This document shows positions 1 to 7,890 of a DNA stretch of 49,306 nucleotides, one piece after another. A model generated the notes under the pieces. It ran no database searches. It worked only from the letters and a program-made list of their open reading frames with translations, and had not been told where the DNA came from. A program made the translations under genes and the position numbers. This DNA is from a virus. Every line of letters starts with the position of its first letter. The first letter of the stretch is position 1. The stretch is from positions 1 through 49,306 of the IMG/VR virus record IMGVR_UViG_3300028608_000420, one strand, 5' to 3'.

Positions 1-148
1 CTGGGTATTCCCAGTGATCAACGTCCCTAGCCATAGGTTCAAATACCCTCATGTGTACCAGGAACTTAACCTGTCCAGCCGTAATCTGGACTAGGTTAAT
101 CCTATGATCTGCTTTGTACTGTACGGAGACTCTAGGTTGTTGGCTCAT
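1..148 (-). CDS. Hypothetical protein, N-terminal part only
   Basis: The reading frame begins at an ATG (148-146) and stays open to the left edge, so only about 49 residues are visible (starting MSQQPRVSVQYKADHRINLV). The start overlaps the stop codon of the endonuclease gene in an ATGA arrangement and has an AAAGGGG ribosome binding site 6 bases upstream, which supports translational coupling. No motif can be recognised in the visible part, and the rest of the gene lies outside the window. Confidence 0.6.
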   Translation of the reverse strand, partial: MSQQPRVSVQYKADHRINLVQITAGQVKFLVHMRVFEPMARDVDHWEYP

Positions 149-837
149 AGTATGCCCCTTTCTCTTAGAGCTTTCTCATCCCACACCTCTAGGTCTATGT
201 CGGGGTAAGTTTCCCTGAATGCCTTGAGAACCCTGATGGATTTATCATTCATCCATCCCTTGACTTCTACTATCTTAGTGTGGCCATTACTACATATACA
301 AAAGTCTGGACAGTAAGTATGACCGTCATTCAAGGTGTATCTGGTGTTCTCGTAGTCCCAGTCAAGACCCAATCTATCCATGTACACAGCCACTTTTAAT
401 TCCCAGCTAGACCGTAGTGTAAACTCCCTGCCTAGTCTGCAAGTATAAAGGAACACCTTTCCGTGCGCTGGCTTCTTGCCGTACATGGGATTAAGCTCTC
501 CTACTAGCTTCCCCTTAACTGATGCCCCTATGGCTGCCTTGTGCTCTTCTGACAGCTTCATACCAGTCCTTGACTCTGATATACGCTTTTTAGTCTTATC
601 AGAACGCTTTCTACCCACATTCATTGTACGCATCCTATCAGCATGGTGGTCAGGTAGCTTCTTGCCTTTAGTAGGGTTCTGCTTCCTTAGCCTACTCTTG
701 GCTGATTCAGTCATCATGCTAGCATCTGGATATAACTCTCTGTACTGGGCAGAGGTCATTCCGTGTGTAGCCAAGTGCTTCTCGGCTATCACCCCATACC
801 ACTTTTCACAAACCCTACACATTACTTTGTCATCCAT
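145..837 (-). CDS. NUMOD3-containing PD-(D/E)XK homing-type endonuclease
   Basis: A 230-residue protein built like a free-standing homing endonuclease. Residues 7-25 carry a C-x2-C...H-x3-H zinc-finger-like motif of the kind found at the N terminus of some phage endonucleases. Residues about 60-120 contain repeated basic segments (RISESRTGMKLSEEHKAAIG, then GELNPMYGKKP) typical of NUMOD3 DNA-binding modules. The C-terminal half has WDYENTRY, YCPDF and IVEVKG, a plausible PD-(D/E)XK site with D, E and K at the expected spacing. It has its own RBS (GAGGAGAGATACTAG before ATG). It is probably a selfish element; I do not know its target site. An HNH-type nuclease is less likely because no HNH motif is seen. 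Confidence 0.75.
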   Translation of the reverse strand: MDDKVMCRVCEKWYGVIAEKHLATHGMTSAQYRELYPDASMMTESAKSRLRKQNPTKGKKLPDHHADRMRTMNVGRKRSDKTKKRISESRTGMKLSEEHKAAIGASVKGKLVGELNPMYGKKPAHGKVFLYTCRLGREFTLRSSWELKVAVYMDRLGLDWDYENTRYTLNDGHTYCPDFCICSNGHTKIVEVKGWMNDKSIRVLKAFRETYPDIDLEVWDEKALRERGIL

Positions 838-904
838 CTAGTATCTCTCCTCACTATGTCTCTATAGTAAGAAAAATCCACATAGATGGATGACCACTAA
901 TATC

Positions 905-2260
905 CTACATTTCACCTTTTCCCCTAGTCAAAATACACCAACACGCATGCTCCCACTCCTTGGTAAAGCGATCCGTATTGTCCTGAGCCCCTGTGATACG
1001 GTGGATAGTCTCGTGGAGCAATACCTTGAACGTAAGCTCCTTAGAGGACAGAATATCACGTCTCAACCACGTAAGGTCATCCTTGGGTACATACAAACCA
1101 GCCCAGTGGTCGTTACCATGCTCGTCCACTACCTTATCAGAGACACGAACCGTACCGTAATCCCCGTAGTAGAGCTTGATGAGCCGCTTAGCCCAACCAA
1201 GGTTACCGTTCTCTTCGGCTGTAGGCTTCGTGTGCTTGTTCTTAGGCTTGTCTACTAAGCCTTCGATCTGATCCGATGGCTTGATACCCAGGATATCGCT
1301 AAAGAACTGCTTCCAGTTAGATGGAACGGTGGTAAGAAGCTTGTAGCGACGGTATCTTGCCTGTGCATCAGAGTCAGTTCCAGTTGCAATAGCTACTTGG
1401 GTACCGAATACTGCTTGCCCAGCCTTCTTCCACACGTCCTTCACATCGTAGTATGGGTAGTAGTAGTTGGCTGGCAACTGTGCTTCCACCGTAGTATCGT
1501 CAGCTACCAAGCCCTGCAATAGGGCTTCGATAAGATGCTGGCTCTTAAGCTCCAGTATCATCTTCTTTACGCTGTCCTTAAGCTTGTTATGATTAATGCT
1601 GGTACGGTCACGGTTCATTAGCTCGGGGTCAGTGAAGTTATATCCAAATACGGTAGGTGTCTCAGTGATCATGACACCGTTCACGTACACTACGTTCTCA
1701 TAATCGTCGAGGATACTGTCAACCTTTACCAGCTCCTCATCAATACCCTCCAGCACCGCGAAGTAGGTCTTAGCCTTCTCCAGTATCTCTTCAGTGCACC
1801 GTATCCGGAACTCAGTACCCTGATTCCACTCTACATCCTCTATGTAGAAGACCAGTGCGTTAAGTTCAGGGTCAAGGCTACTAGGCTCTAGCTCAGGCTT
1901 GATGAACATGCCATTCGTAAGAATCTCGCACTCCATACCCAGACGTCTAGCAACAGCCATAGCAGCTTTCATGCCCTCACCATACTGACCAGGAGCTCCA
2001 GCTACGTCAGCCTGTTCACTTTCTCCGATAAGCAGCTTACCTCTGGTAAAGCCATCAGGGGTATTTTTGATAACGGCTAGTATCTCTCCGTCCACACCAC
2101 CCACAATTGGTGTAGCTTCGATGCTGATCTCGTTACCCAAGATCGTCTTAGCGAATACAGCGTTTTGCAGGAACTCCTTTACGACCTCCAGCATACCCCA
2201 ATGACGCAGATTATTAGCGCTAATACCCGTCTCAAACCGTTGTACTGTCCCTTTACTCAT
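905..2260 (-). CDS. GHKL (Hsp90/MORC-type) ATPase with C-terminal HExxH metallopeptidase-like domain
   Basis: The 451-residue product starts after a strong AAAGGAGAG ribosome binding site. The N-terminal 200 residues show the GHKL nucleotide-binding signatures: an N box EFLQNA (residues about 29-34), a G1-like NTPDGF and a lid motif GQYGEGMKAAM. The last 40 residues contain HETIH, an HExxH zinc site, followed by TGAQDNTDRFTKEWEH, which may supply the third ligand and is typical of small zincins. The middle region is not recognised. This is an unusual domain pairing, suggesting ATP-dependent conformational control of a peptidase. Function in infection is unknown. Both domain calls rest on motifs only, and the metallopeptidase call is the weaker one. 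Confidence 0.7.
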   Translation of the reverse strand: MSKGTVQRFETGISANNLRHWGMLEVVKEFLQNAVFAKTILGNEISIEATPIVGGVDGEILAVIKNTPDGFTRGKLLIGESEQADVAGAPGQYGEGMKAAMAVARRLGMECEILTNGMFIKPELEPSSLDPELNALVFYIEDVEWNQGTEFRIRCTEEILEKAKTYFAVLEGIDEELVKVDSILDDYENVVYVNGVMITETPTVFGYNFTDPELMNRDRTSINHNKLKDSVKKMILELKSQHLIEALLQGLVADDTTVEAQLPANYYYPYYDVKDVWKKAGQAVFGTQVAIATGTDSDAQARYRRYKLLTTVPSNWKQFFSDILGIKPSDQIEGLVDKPKNKHTKPTAEENGNLGWAKRLIKLYYGDYGTVRVSDKVVDEHGNDHWAGLYVPKDDLTWLRRDILSSKELTFKVLLHETIHRITGAQDNTDRFTKEWEHACWCILTRGKGEM

Positions 2261-2435
2261 CCCACATCTCTCCTTTGATACTCGATAGTGTACTTGAGGG
2301 TACCCTCGTTGGGGGCACCGCTCAACCTTCCTCTATTTTGTTCGATTTCAGCACGGAAGTCAATCGTGTGTCTTATAGGTTGGATTATCCCCTACACCCT
2401 ACGCAAAAAAGAAAAAGAGGAAACGACGCGAACTG

Positions 2436-2714
2436 TCACGCTTTCGTACGTTCCCACTCTTCTCTAAGCATAATATCAACTTCCACCCTTGGCGCATTAC
2501 CTCCAAAGAATACCTGTATCTGATACAGTGTTACCTCCTTGCCCTCAGCATCGTAGCTGTGTACTGGTAATATGCTATCTTCCAGCTCTTGCAATAGCTT
2601 CTTTACAGCCGATAGCATAATAGGTGACAGGTCATACTCGGCATACCCCTTCAGTAAATTTGCTACATACACCCTTATCATCGACACATTGTTCTCCGCT
2701 TTGCTATTGAACAT
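2436..2714 (-). CDS. Hypothetical protein
   Basis: A 92-residue, mostly hydrophilic protein beginning MFNSKAENNV, with an RBS (TTGGAGGTATGTC before ATG). It is not recognised. It sits directly downstream of the terminator/promoter-like element at 2743-2776, so it may be the first gene of a transcript that continues into the GHKL gene. No cysteine motif, signal peptide or membrane segment is visible. Confidence 0.65.
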   Translation of the reverse strand: MFNSKAENNVSMIRVYVANLLKGYAEYDLSPIMLSAVKKLLQELEDSILPVHSYDAEGKEVTLYQIQVFFGGNAPRVEVDIMLREEWERTKA

Positions 2715-2742
2715 GACATACCTCCAACGTGGATTTTTTCAC

Positions 2743-2776
2743 ATAAATAAAGGAGAGAACCTGAAAGTTCTCTCCT
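2743..2776 (-). terminator. Rho-independent terminator overlapping a middle-promoter-like element
   Basis: On the minus strand a 9-bp stem GGAGAGAAC / GTTCTCTCC with a TTTCAG loop is followed by TTTATTTATG. It lies just after the phosphoesterase stop and should end that transcript. The same bases also read AGGAGA, 19 bases, TTTATTT, which fits the SPO1 middle promoter pattern and would drive the gene at 2436. A nearly identical copy occurs at 18921-18952. Confidence 0.75.
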
Positions 2777-2788
2777 TGGTAACACTTC

Positions 2789-3865
2789 TTAGTAATCGTG
2801 ATGGATGGTCTTAGGGAACGGTATCCACTCCGGTATGAAGCGCTTGATATTCCCCTCAGCATCCACGTGCAGGGTCACTATCCAGCCACCTACATGGGCT
2901 GCTAAACGTTTCCCACGCATCCACGGCGTCTGTGCCTCAAATGTACCAGCTTCGAGACAGTGTATACCCCTATAGTATAGGTAGATAGCTTTGTGGTGGT
3001 GCCCTGTGAGGTAGATGTTAGGCAGGTCATCCTGTGACATAGCTTCTACAGCCTTTTGTGAGTGGTAGGATAAAGCATATGCAGAACCATCCAGTGGGTG
3101 AACCATATCCATTGAGCAGTTTGGCGTTAGCATTATCCTTGCATGGTTCATTCCAAGGTAAACTAGGTCAGGACGCGCCTTGGCTATCGGCTTACCTATG
3201 TCGATGCCACCGCTCTTGAGGTGAGCATGGTCATGATTACCTGTGATGAACTCTGTTACAATGCCCTCACGATACGGGTAGTTCTCAATGATGTAGTCTA
3301 CCTGCTCATCAGCACCATGCTTAAAGATTTCATACTGGTGACCTACCCTCATACCAGAGCCTTCACTGATATCACCAGGGTTGTATACCTTTTTGATACC
3401 TTCTCTAGCGAAGATGTCATACATGGCATTCAGATGGGTTAGCTGCTGGTGCTTAGAACCCATATGCATGTCCGATGCAATACCGAACCGTATGACTTGA
3501 TCACCGTTCCAGTCTGCTTCGTAGTACTGATCCTCCCTAGCGGCGGCTTGCTTGCGTAGGTGTATAACAGAGTGATCAACCTCAATGTTGTAGCCTTTGC
3601 TCTGTAGAGCCTTAGCCGCAGACCACACAGAGTTGGCTATTACCTTGTCATCCAGCTTAACAATGACCTCACTAACTGTGACCGTAGGCTTCTTCTTAAG
3701 AATAGCCAGCAGTTCACCTTCTATATCAATAGAAGGCTCCTCACTCTTTTTCTTAGGGTTGAACCTACTATACACTGTAGTGTAGGGTACCTTAAGCTCA
3801 TCAGCTATCTGGCGGTAATTTCTGCCAGCGTCCTTAAGCTCTTTAGCCTTTTCAAACCAGGACAT
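2789..3865 (-). CDS. Calcineurin-like metallophosphoesterase with N-terminal helix-turn-helix
   Basis: 358 residues with RBS TTAAGGAGGGG. Residues 1-35 (WFEKAKELKDAGRNYRQIAD...YTTVYSRF) look like a helix-turn-helix of the recombinase/Xre sort. From about residue 125 come the metallophosphoesterase metal-binding blocks in order: SDMHMGS, NPGDISEGSG, GNHDH and GHHH. These bind two metal ions and hydrolyse phosphoesters. The protein is distinct from the SbcD-like exonuclease subunit at 41999. The DNA-binding head suggests a nucleic-acid substrate, but that is inference. Confidence 0.85.
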   Translation of the reverse strand: MSWFEKAKELKDAGRNYRQIADELKVPYTTVYSRFNPKKKSEEPSIDIEGELLAILKKKPTVTVSEVIVKLDDKVIANSVWSAAKALQSKGYNIEVDHSVIHLRKQAAAREDQYYEADWNGDQVIRFGIASDMHMGSKHQQLTHLNAMYDIFAREGIKKVYNPGDISEGSGMRVGHQYEIFKHGADEQVDYIIENYPYREGIVTEFITGNHDHAHLKSGGIDIGKPIAKARPDLVYLGMNHARIMLTPNCSMDMVHPLDGSAYALSYHSQKAVEAMSQDDLPNIYLTGHHHKAIYLYYRGIHCLEAGTFEAQTPWMRGKRLAAHVGGWIVTLHVDAEGNIKRFIPEWIPFPKTIHHDY

Positions 3866-3945
3866 AGAAATCCCCTCCTTAAATGCTTACACTGGAAATA
3901 TCAGGAAGAGCTCCAGTACAAGGATATAGGAAGGGATTGGGGTAG

Positions 3946-4542
3946 TCAGATTAGGGCTTCAAGTATACTGTCGATGACGTAATCCTCATCGTCGTCTCTA
4001 TTAGCAAAGTCTAGATCATCCACGTTTATGCAGATTTTCTTACTTTCTTTGTAACCCTCGTACCATTCTTCATACACTGTGTTCAGGTCATACCAGTACT
4101 GTAGGGATGCCGTCAGCTCAGACGCCCTACCACGCTTCATGATACGATTGACAGCAACCTGTGGAGAGCACTGTAGGTACACTACCAAGTCTGGTGGCAT
4201 TATCATAGACCTAAAGGTCTTGGACACATCACTGTACACCGCATAGTCAGTCTCGTTCATTATGCCAGTTCTATACTGTAGCAAGGAGAAGATGTCATTG
4301 ACCCTTATAGAAGCATCCATAACGCACTGTGCCATCTTCTCAGCTACTAGAGCCTGTTGGAACCTGCTGTGCATTAGGAATATCTGCATGTTAAAGGCGT
4401 GTCGGTGTGGGTTCTTGTAGTAGTCAGTGAGGTATGGATTGGTTTCCACAGGCTCAGGAAATAGCGGTAGGTTCTCCCTAGCCGCTATCTTCTCAGACAG
4501 TGTAGACTTACCTGCACCCACAACCCCTAAAATCTCAATCAT
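3946..4542 (-). CDS. Deoxynucleoside kinase (dNK family)
   Basis: 198 residues from the ATG at 4542, chosen because GGGAGGT lies 6 bases upstream and the P-loop follows immediately (MIEILGVVGAGKSTLSEKIA). Later motifs are VMDASIRVND, in the place of the ERS/DRS motif of deoxyadenosine/deoxyguanosine kinases, and YLQCSPQVAVNRIMKRGRASE, resembling the lid region. It should phosphorylate deoxynucleosides to feed phage DNA synthesis. The start overlaps the upstream RNase M5-like gene by 8 bases. Substrate preference cannot be read from sequence. Confidence 0.85.
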   Translation of the reverse strand: MIEILGVVGAGKSTLSEKIAARENLPLFPEPVETNPYLTDYYKNPHRHAFNMQIFLMHSRFQQALVAEKMAQCVMDASIRVNDIFSLLQYRTGIMNETDYAVYSDVSKTFRSMIMPPDLVVYLQCSPQVAVNRIMKRGRASELTASLQYWYDLNTVYEEWYEGYKESKKICINVDDLDFANRDDDEDYVIDSILEALI

Positions 4543-4885
4543 TGATGTACCTCCCCAGTAGTTCTTTAAGATAGGCAACAGAGCAGTACTCAATGCCATA
4601 TTTATATCCCTTACCTAATCTGAGGAACCTAGCCCTCAAAGGGTCAGGTCTAATACGCTCTATGCCAGAGTACCATCCACACACTACTTCCTCTATCTGA
4701 TCCCCTGCTGTGTCAGGATCGGACAGTAGGTAGGTGTCTCCCTCTTCCATAGCCTTGTTTATCTGTGCCTTGATGCTGTTGTTAAACTTAGTGCCATTAA
4801 GCACAACGGTAGTGACAGACTCCTGCGGATACGCCCTCTTGATAGCATCATGGTCACTCCAGCCCTCTACAATGAATGTCACCAT
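4535..4885 (-). CDS. RNase M5-like Toprim domain protein
   Basis: A 116-residue protein beginning MVTFIVEGWSDHDAIKRAYP. It is essentially one Toprim domain: the acidic residue in FIVEG, then LSDPDTAGDQI, the DxDxxG-type metal site, and a final GYKYGIEYCSVAYLKEL that parallels the LGVEHA segment of RNase M5. RNase M5 matures 5S rRNA in Bacillota. The protein lacks the extra C-terminal part of cellular RnmV (about 180 residues). The ATG at 4885 was chosen because longer starts would overlap the preceding gene heavily; its RBS is weak. Another small Toprim nuclease cannot be excluded. Confidence 0.7.
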   Translation of the reverse strand: MVTFIVEGWSDHDAIKRAYPQESVTTVVLNGTKFNNSIKAQINKAMEEGDTYLLSDPDTAGDQIEEVVCGWYSGIERIRPDPLRARFLRLGKGYKYGIEYCSVAYLKELLGRYIND

Positions 4886-4892
4886 ATAGGGC

Positions 4893-5423
4893 TCACTTAA
4901 TGTCAACCATGAGTACCGCGCCACCGTCTTGAGGTAGCCATCGTACTCCGGTAACAAAAGGCATCTGTAGCAGCAGTTTAGTAATGACTTTATGGAATCG
5001 TGGGTTATCGTCACCCTCTGGTAGGAACTGGAACAGATTGGCGGTCATAGGTACCCTGGTAGCTATTTTAATGAACGAATGGGAGACATCTAAGAAGGTT
5101 ACCTTAGATTCTCCCCCACAGTTCTTAATAGCCAGCTCTACCCAGTTCATAGCTTCTGTGACCGGAACTGGCTTAGTCTCAGCCTTAAGCCTAATAGCAT
5201 CGCTCTCCAGCCTTTGTACTCCGGATATGACCTTAGCCTTACGCTCTTCCATAGCTTTCTGCTGCTGTTGTTTGTTGTAAGTGGTAGGGTCTGACGTAGG
5301 CACATCAGCCTGTCGCTGTCTCCATGCTTCCCTAGCACTCTCGTCTGTGAGTGATGGGGTAGACATAGGCGCTGACCCCTTAGCGGTGAATCCATCATCG
5401 TTTAGTTTAGGAAAATCAGACAT
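4893..5423 (-). CDS. Hypothetical protein
   Basis: 176 residues, not recognised. The first 60 residues are hydrophilic and rich in Q, K and S (YNKQQQQKAMEERKAK), likely disordered or coiled. Residues 85-176 look like a small alpha/beta domain (VTFLDVSHSFIKIATRVPMT). The start overlaps the sigma-factor stop (TAATG), so translation is probably coupled to it. Confidence 0.7.
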   Translation of the reverse strand: MSDFPKLNDDGFTAKGSAPMSTPSLTDESAREAWRQRQADVPTSDPTTYNKQQQQKAMEERKAKVISGVQRLESDAIRLKAETKPVPVTEAMNWVELAIKNCGGESKVTFLDVSHSFIKIATRVPMTANLFQFLPEGDDNPRFHKVITKLLLQMPFVTGVRWLPQDGGAVLMVDIK

Positions 5424-5974
5424 TAGTACATGTCCCTCCCATACTTTTCTTTGTGTTGCTCATGTACTTCCTTAAGCTTCTTAATCAGAAAGTACAGCCT
5501 AGCGTGTAGCCTGTCCGGTGGCACTCCCTCTTCTTCGGCTAGTTCCTTTAGGGTCTTCTTATGAATCAGAATACCCACCATGAGCTCCCTGTGCTTATCC
5601 CCCAGCTCTATGCTAGGGTCTATGCTGTGAAGGTCGATTATCCGGTTGAATAGTTCCTCATACGATTCGTCCTCAACTACAAAGTCCTCACCGTAGGATT
5701 CTCTATTGACGTTCTTAAGGTATTTGGTGATATGATGGTAGGTTCTCAAGTCCAACATTCTCTTAATGTAGTAGGGGAAGTCCACTCCCCTATTAGGGTC
5801 GAACTCTGATACCAGTTGGAGAAATATCTCCCCTATGGTAGACCAGAGCTCCTCCCTATCTGCATTATTCATCATCTTGTCCTTGAACTTCTTGTATACA
5901 GCCCGTCGCAAGGGCTCATACTTATCGAACAGGTACTCGGGTTCAAGATGTGTAGGGGGATCTAGTTTCTTCAT
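5423..5974 (-). CDS. Sigma-70-like RNA polymerase sigma factor
   Basis: 183 residues. The N-terminal half fits sigma region 2 (EYLFDKYEPLRRAVYKKFKD, then EELWSTIGEIFLQLVSEFDP and PYYIKRMLDLRTYHHITKYL). The C-terminal half fits region 4 with a helix-turn-helix (ELMVGILIHKKTLKELAEEE...RLHARLYFLIKKLK). It would redirect host RNA polymerase to phage promoters. The start overlaps the preceding gene (ATGA). It lies at the far end of the replication module, as sigma genes do in SPO1-like phages. Which of the two sigma factors in the window reads the AGGAGA/TTTNTTT promoters cannot be told. Confidence 0.8.
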   Translation of the reverse strand: MKKLDPPTHLEPEYLFDKYEPLRRAVYKKFKDKMMNNADREELWSTIGEIFLQLVSEFDPNRGVDFPYYIKRMLDLRTYHHITKYLKNVNRESYGEDFVVEDESYEELFNRIIDLHSIDPSIELGDKHRELMVGILIHKKTLKELAEEEGVPPDRLHARLYFLIKKLKEVHEQHKEKYGRDMY

Positions 5975-6276
5975 CGTTCTATCTCCAGCCTATCGTCGCC
6001 GCATACGAGTGAGTTATAGTTACTGCATGTGTTGATACGACCACTGTAGGATCTGCCATAGTAACTATAGGACACTCTAACAAAGTGTTCCGTCACTTCT
6101 TCGATAGTCACAACTCTAGCTTCTCCCCTACCGCTCTTGAACAGAGCACGGCGACCTACATGCTTTCTGTAAGTATCACGTAACTCTCTGAACTTACGAG
6201 CTGCCTCACTGTTCTCACCAGGCATATCAGACAAATACGCTTTGGCATTAGCCAACTCTTCCATAAACTTTTTCAT
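5971..6276 (-). CDS. Hypothetical protein
   Basis: 101 residues, basic N-terminal helix-rich half (FRELRDTYRKHVGRRALFKS) and a C-terminal part rich in Y, S and R (SYSYYGRSYSGRINT). Not recognised. RBS AGGAGG lies 7 bases before the ATG. The RBS sits in the loop and the ATG in the stem of an 11-bp inverted repeat, so its translation may be controlled by RNA folding. Its stop overlaps the sigma-factor start. Confidence 0.7.
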   Translation of the reverse strand: MKKFMEELANAKAYLSDMPGENSEAARKFRELRDTYRKHVGRRALFKSGRGEARVVTIEEVTEHFVRVSYSYYGRSYSGRINTCSNYNSLVCGDDRLEIER

Positions 6277-6319
6277 ACCGCCATCCTCCTAGTTGTGGGA
6301 ATGGCGGTATGAGCCGCCA
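6274..6319 (-). promoter_or_regulatory. Two mutually exclusive RNA hairpins around an RBS
   Basis: On the minus strand CATACCGCCAT (6311-6301) pairs perfectly with ATGGCGGTATG (6284-6274), placing the AGGAGG of the downstream gene in a 16-base loop and its ATG in the stem. The same upstream arm can instead pair with TGGCGG just after the ligase stop (6319-6314), freeing the RBS. There is no U-tract, so it is not a typical terminator. Confidence 0.5.
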
Positions 6320-6322
6320 CCC

Positions 6323-7642
6323 TTATTTATCGTCTCTGAACTTCTTGAAGATAGGGAAGCGTAGAGAGTGCCCACCGTCATCATTCAGTGTGCTACCAAA
6401 GTTTTTAATCTCGATAGTACGATTGATCAAGTCTGTACGCCTAGCCCACAGCTCATCGCGTTCAGGACGCTTAAAGCCAGAGCCTACGTTAACCTTGAAC
6501 AGTCCACCTGTGACATAGGGCATTCCATCTGGTAGCTGGGAGATAATGTCTGCATCTGACAGCTCCACTACCAACGCCCCTAAAGTACCTTCAAGGTCAG
6601 TACCTTCCTTGCCTTCTTCTACACCTACCACAGTGAGGTCAATCGTGTGGAACTTCTTAACCTTCTGGATTGCGTAGCCCTTCTTAAATTCATACACCGC
6701 ATCCAAGTCCTTGACCATAGAGCCCTCATAACCCTGCTTAACGAACTCATCGTGCTCAGCCGTTACAGACAGGTCTACGTACTTAGCTGTACCATCGTAT
6801 ACTTGGTATGGCACAAGCACAAGGCTAGAAGATGCACTAATCTGATCCTCTAGGTTCCATAGACGCTCCAGACGTTGCCAGTAAGGAGTGACACCTACAC
6901 CGGACTCGAACTCTTCAATACTGATCATATCAAAGATATGCAGTACCCCATCCTTGCCCTTAACCTTCTTGAAGGCTTGCTTCTGTGTACCGCTGAATGT
7001 ACCATCCCTGTCCATGATCTCACCATCGTAGATGTATCCGGCTGGCAGGTTGGATAGCTCTTCCTCGATACCATCATAGCCCTCGATAAGGTTACCATTG
7101 CGGCTCTTACCCTCAACACGTACACGGTCGTGGTTGAAGCCTAGGAAGCGATACCCATCCATCTTAGGGTTCGTTATGAACCGCTTAGGATACTTCTTAA
7201 GCTTCTCAGCCAGCATGCAGGAGAAGGTAGGGATAAAGTCTTTACCAAACACTTTATTGATTGTTTTGTCAGTGATACCAATCTTCAAGTCCTTCTGTAG
7301 GACTTTGACGTACCACTTGTATTCCTCAGCAGTACATCCACTAAGGAATGTGGACACGACTGCAAGAGCTTCGTTACCAGTAATACTACGTGTGCTCAGG
7401 TCTTTCATCATGACCCTAAACATGTTGTATCTGGTGTCAGGAGTGGCTCCCTTGCCCTCAGGCTTAATCTTAGGGTCTTTCTTCAAGTAGAAGAGGATAA
7501 AGGGATTGTAACACTGAAACAACAGCTCCCGAAGTACAGGATTGTCTACCCCTTGAGCCAGGTAGTCCTCCTTAGCCGTTCTGGAGGTGGTACTTCCAAT
7601 GCCCTCGAACAAATAAAAGGCTTGCTTAATAAAGTTTTCCAT
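6323..7642 (-). CDS. ATP-dependent DNA ligase
   Basis: 439 residues from the ATG at 7642, which has AAGGAGG 11 bases upstream. The nucleotidyltransferase motif I is KMDGYR, with the adenylated lysine at about residue 160, followed by KSRNGN, a DGEIMDRDG block (motif IIIa region) and KDLDAVYEFKKGYAIQKVKK, which supplies the motif IV/V lysines. A C-terminal OB-fold segment follows (DLTVVGVEEG, GLFKVNVGSGF). It seals nicks during replication with ATP, like T4/T7-type ligases. A hairpin follows the stop. Confidence 0.93.
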   Translation of the reverse strand: MENFIKQAFYLFEGIGSTTSRTAKEDYLAQGVDNPVLRELLFQCYNPFILFYLKKDPKIKPEGKGATPDTRYNMFRVMMKDLSTRSITGNEALAVVSTFLSGCTAEEYKWYVKVLQKDLKIGITDKTINKVFGKDFIPTFSCMLAEKLKKYPKRFITNPKMDGYRFLGFNHDRVRVEGKSRNGNLIEGYDGIEEELSNLPAGYIYDGEIMDRDGTFSGTQKQAFKKVKGKDGVLHIFDMISIEEFESGVGVTPYWQRLERLWNLEDQISASSSLVLVPYQVYDGTAKYVDLSVTAEHDEFVKQGYEGSMVKDLDAVYEFKKGYAIQKVKKFHTIDLTVVGVEEGKEGTDLEGTLGALVVELSDADIISQLPDGMPYVTGGLFKVNVGSGFKRPERDELWARRTDLINRTIEIKNFGSTLNDDGGHSLRFPIFKKFRDDK

Positions 7643-7674
7643 GTGATATGATTCCTCCTTAGAATGTACGAACA

Positions 7675-7890
7675 TCACCCTGAGCACTTTATGTGTGAGT
7701 GGTAATAAAAGAACTGACCCCCACTTGACCCTACCGTATAATTGCATGATAACCCCACTTGTATGTTAGACTCACACATAGCACAGTGATGGTCTTTCCT
7801 AGTTTTGGTTATGACCCGATCTAGGGTAAAGTCGTTATTGTACATATAGACCTTACCCAAGTCCTCATCATTATTTACAAAACGTGTCAT
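7675..7890 (-). CDS. Small zinc-ribbon-like hypothetical protein
   Basis: 71 residues. CAMC at about residues 36-39 and a late H-x-H-x2-C (HSHIKC) could bind one zinc. The start overlaps the exonuclease stop, and AGGTGAGGA is close upstream, so the two are likely translated together. No function can be assigned. Confidence 0.65.
   Translation of the reverse strand: MTRFVNNDEDLGKVYMYNNDFTLDRVITKTRKDHHCAMCESNIQVGLSCNYTVGSSGGQFFYYHSHIKCSG

Noticed and set aside
890-1258. Plus-strand open frame opposite the GHKL gene
   Set aside because: It is a shadow of a gene with clear motifs and has no RBS.
2789-3865. Metallophosphoesterase as a second SbcD
   Set aside because: It has a helix-turn-helix head, no SbcC-type partner beside it, and a true SbcD-like gene is at 41999.
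5147-5398. Second minus-strand frame within the gene at 4893
   Set aside because: It has no RBS, overlaps completely with a better frame that is coupled to the sigma gene, and its residue composition is arginine/leucine-rich as in frame shadows.
6300-6330. T4-type late promoter TATAAATA near the ligase stop
   Set aside because: The TTATTTATC here is part of the ligase stop region; no exact TATAAATA with suitable placement was noticed in the gaps.
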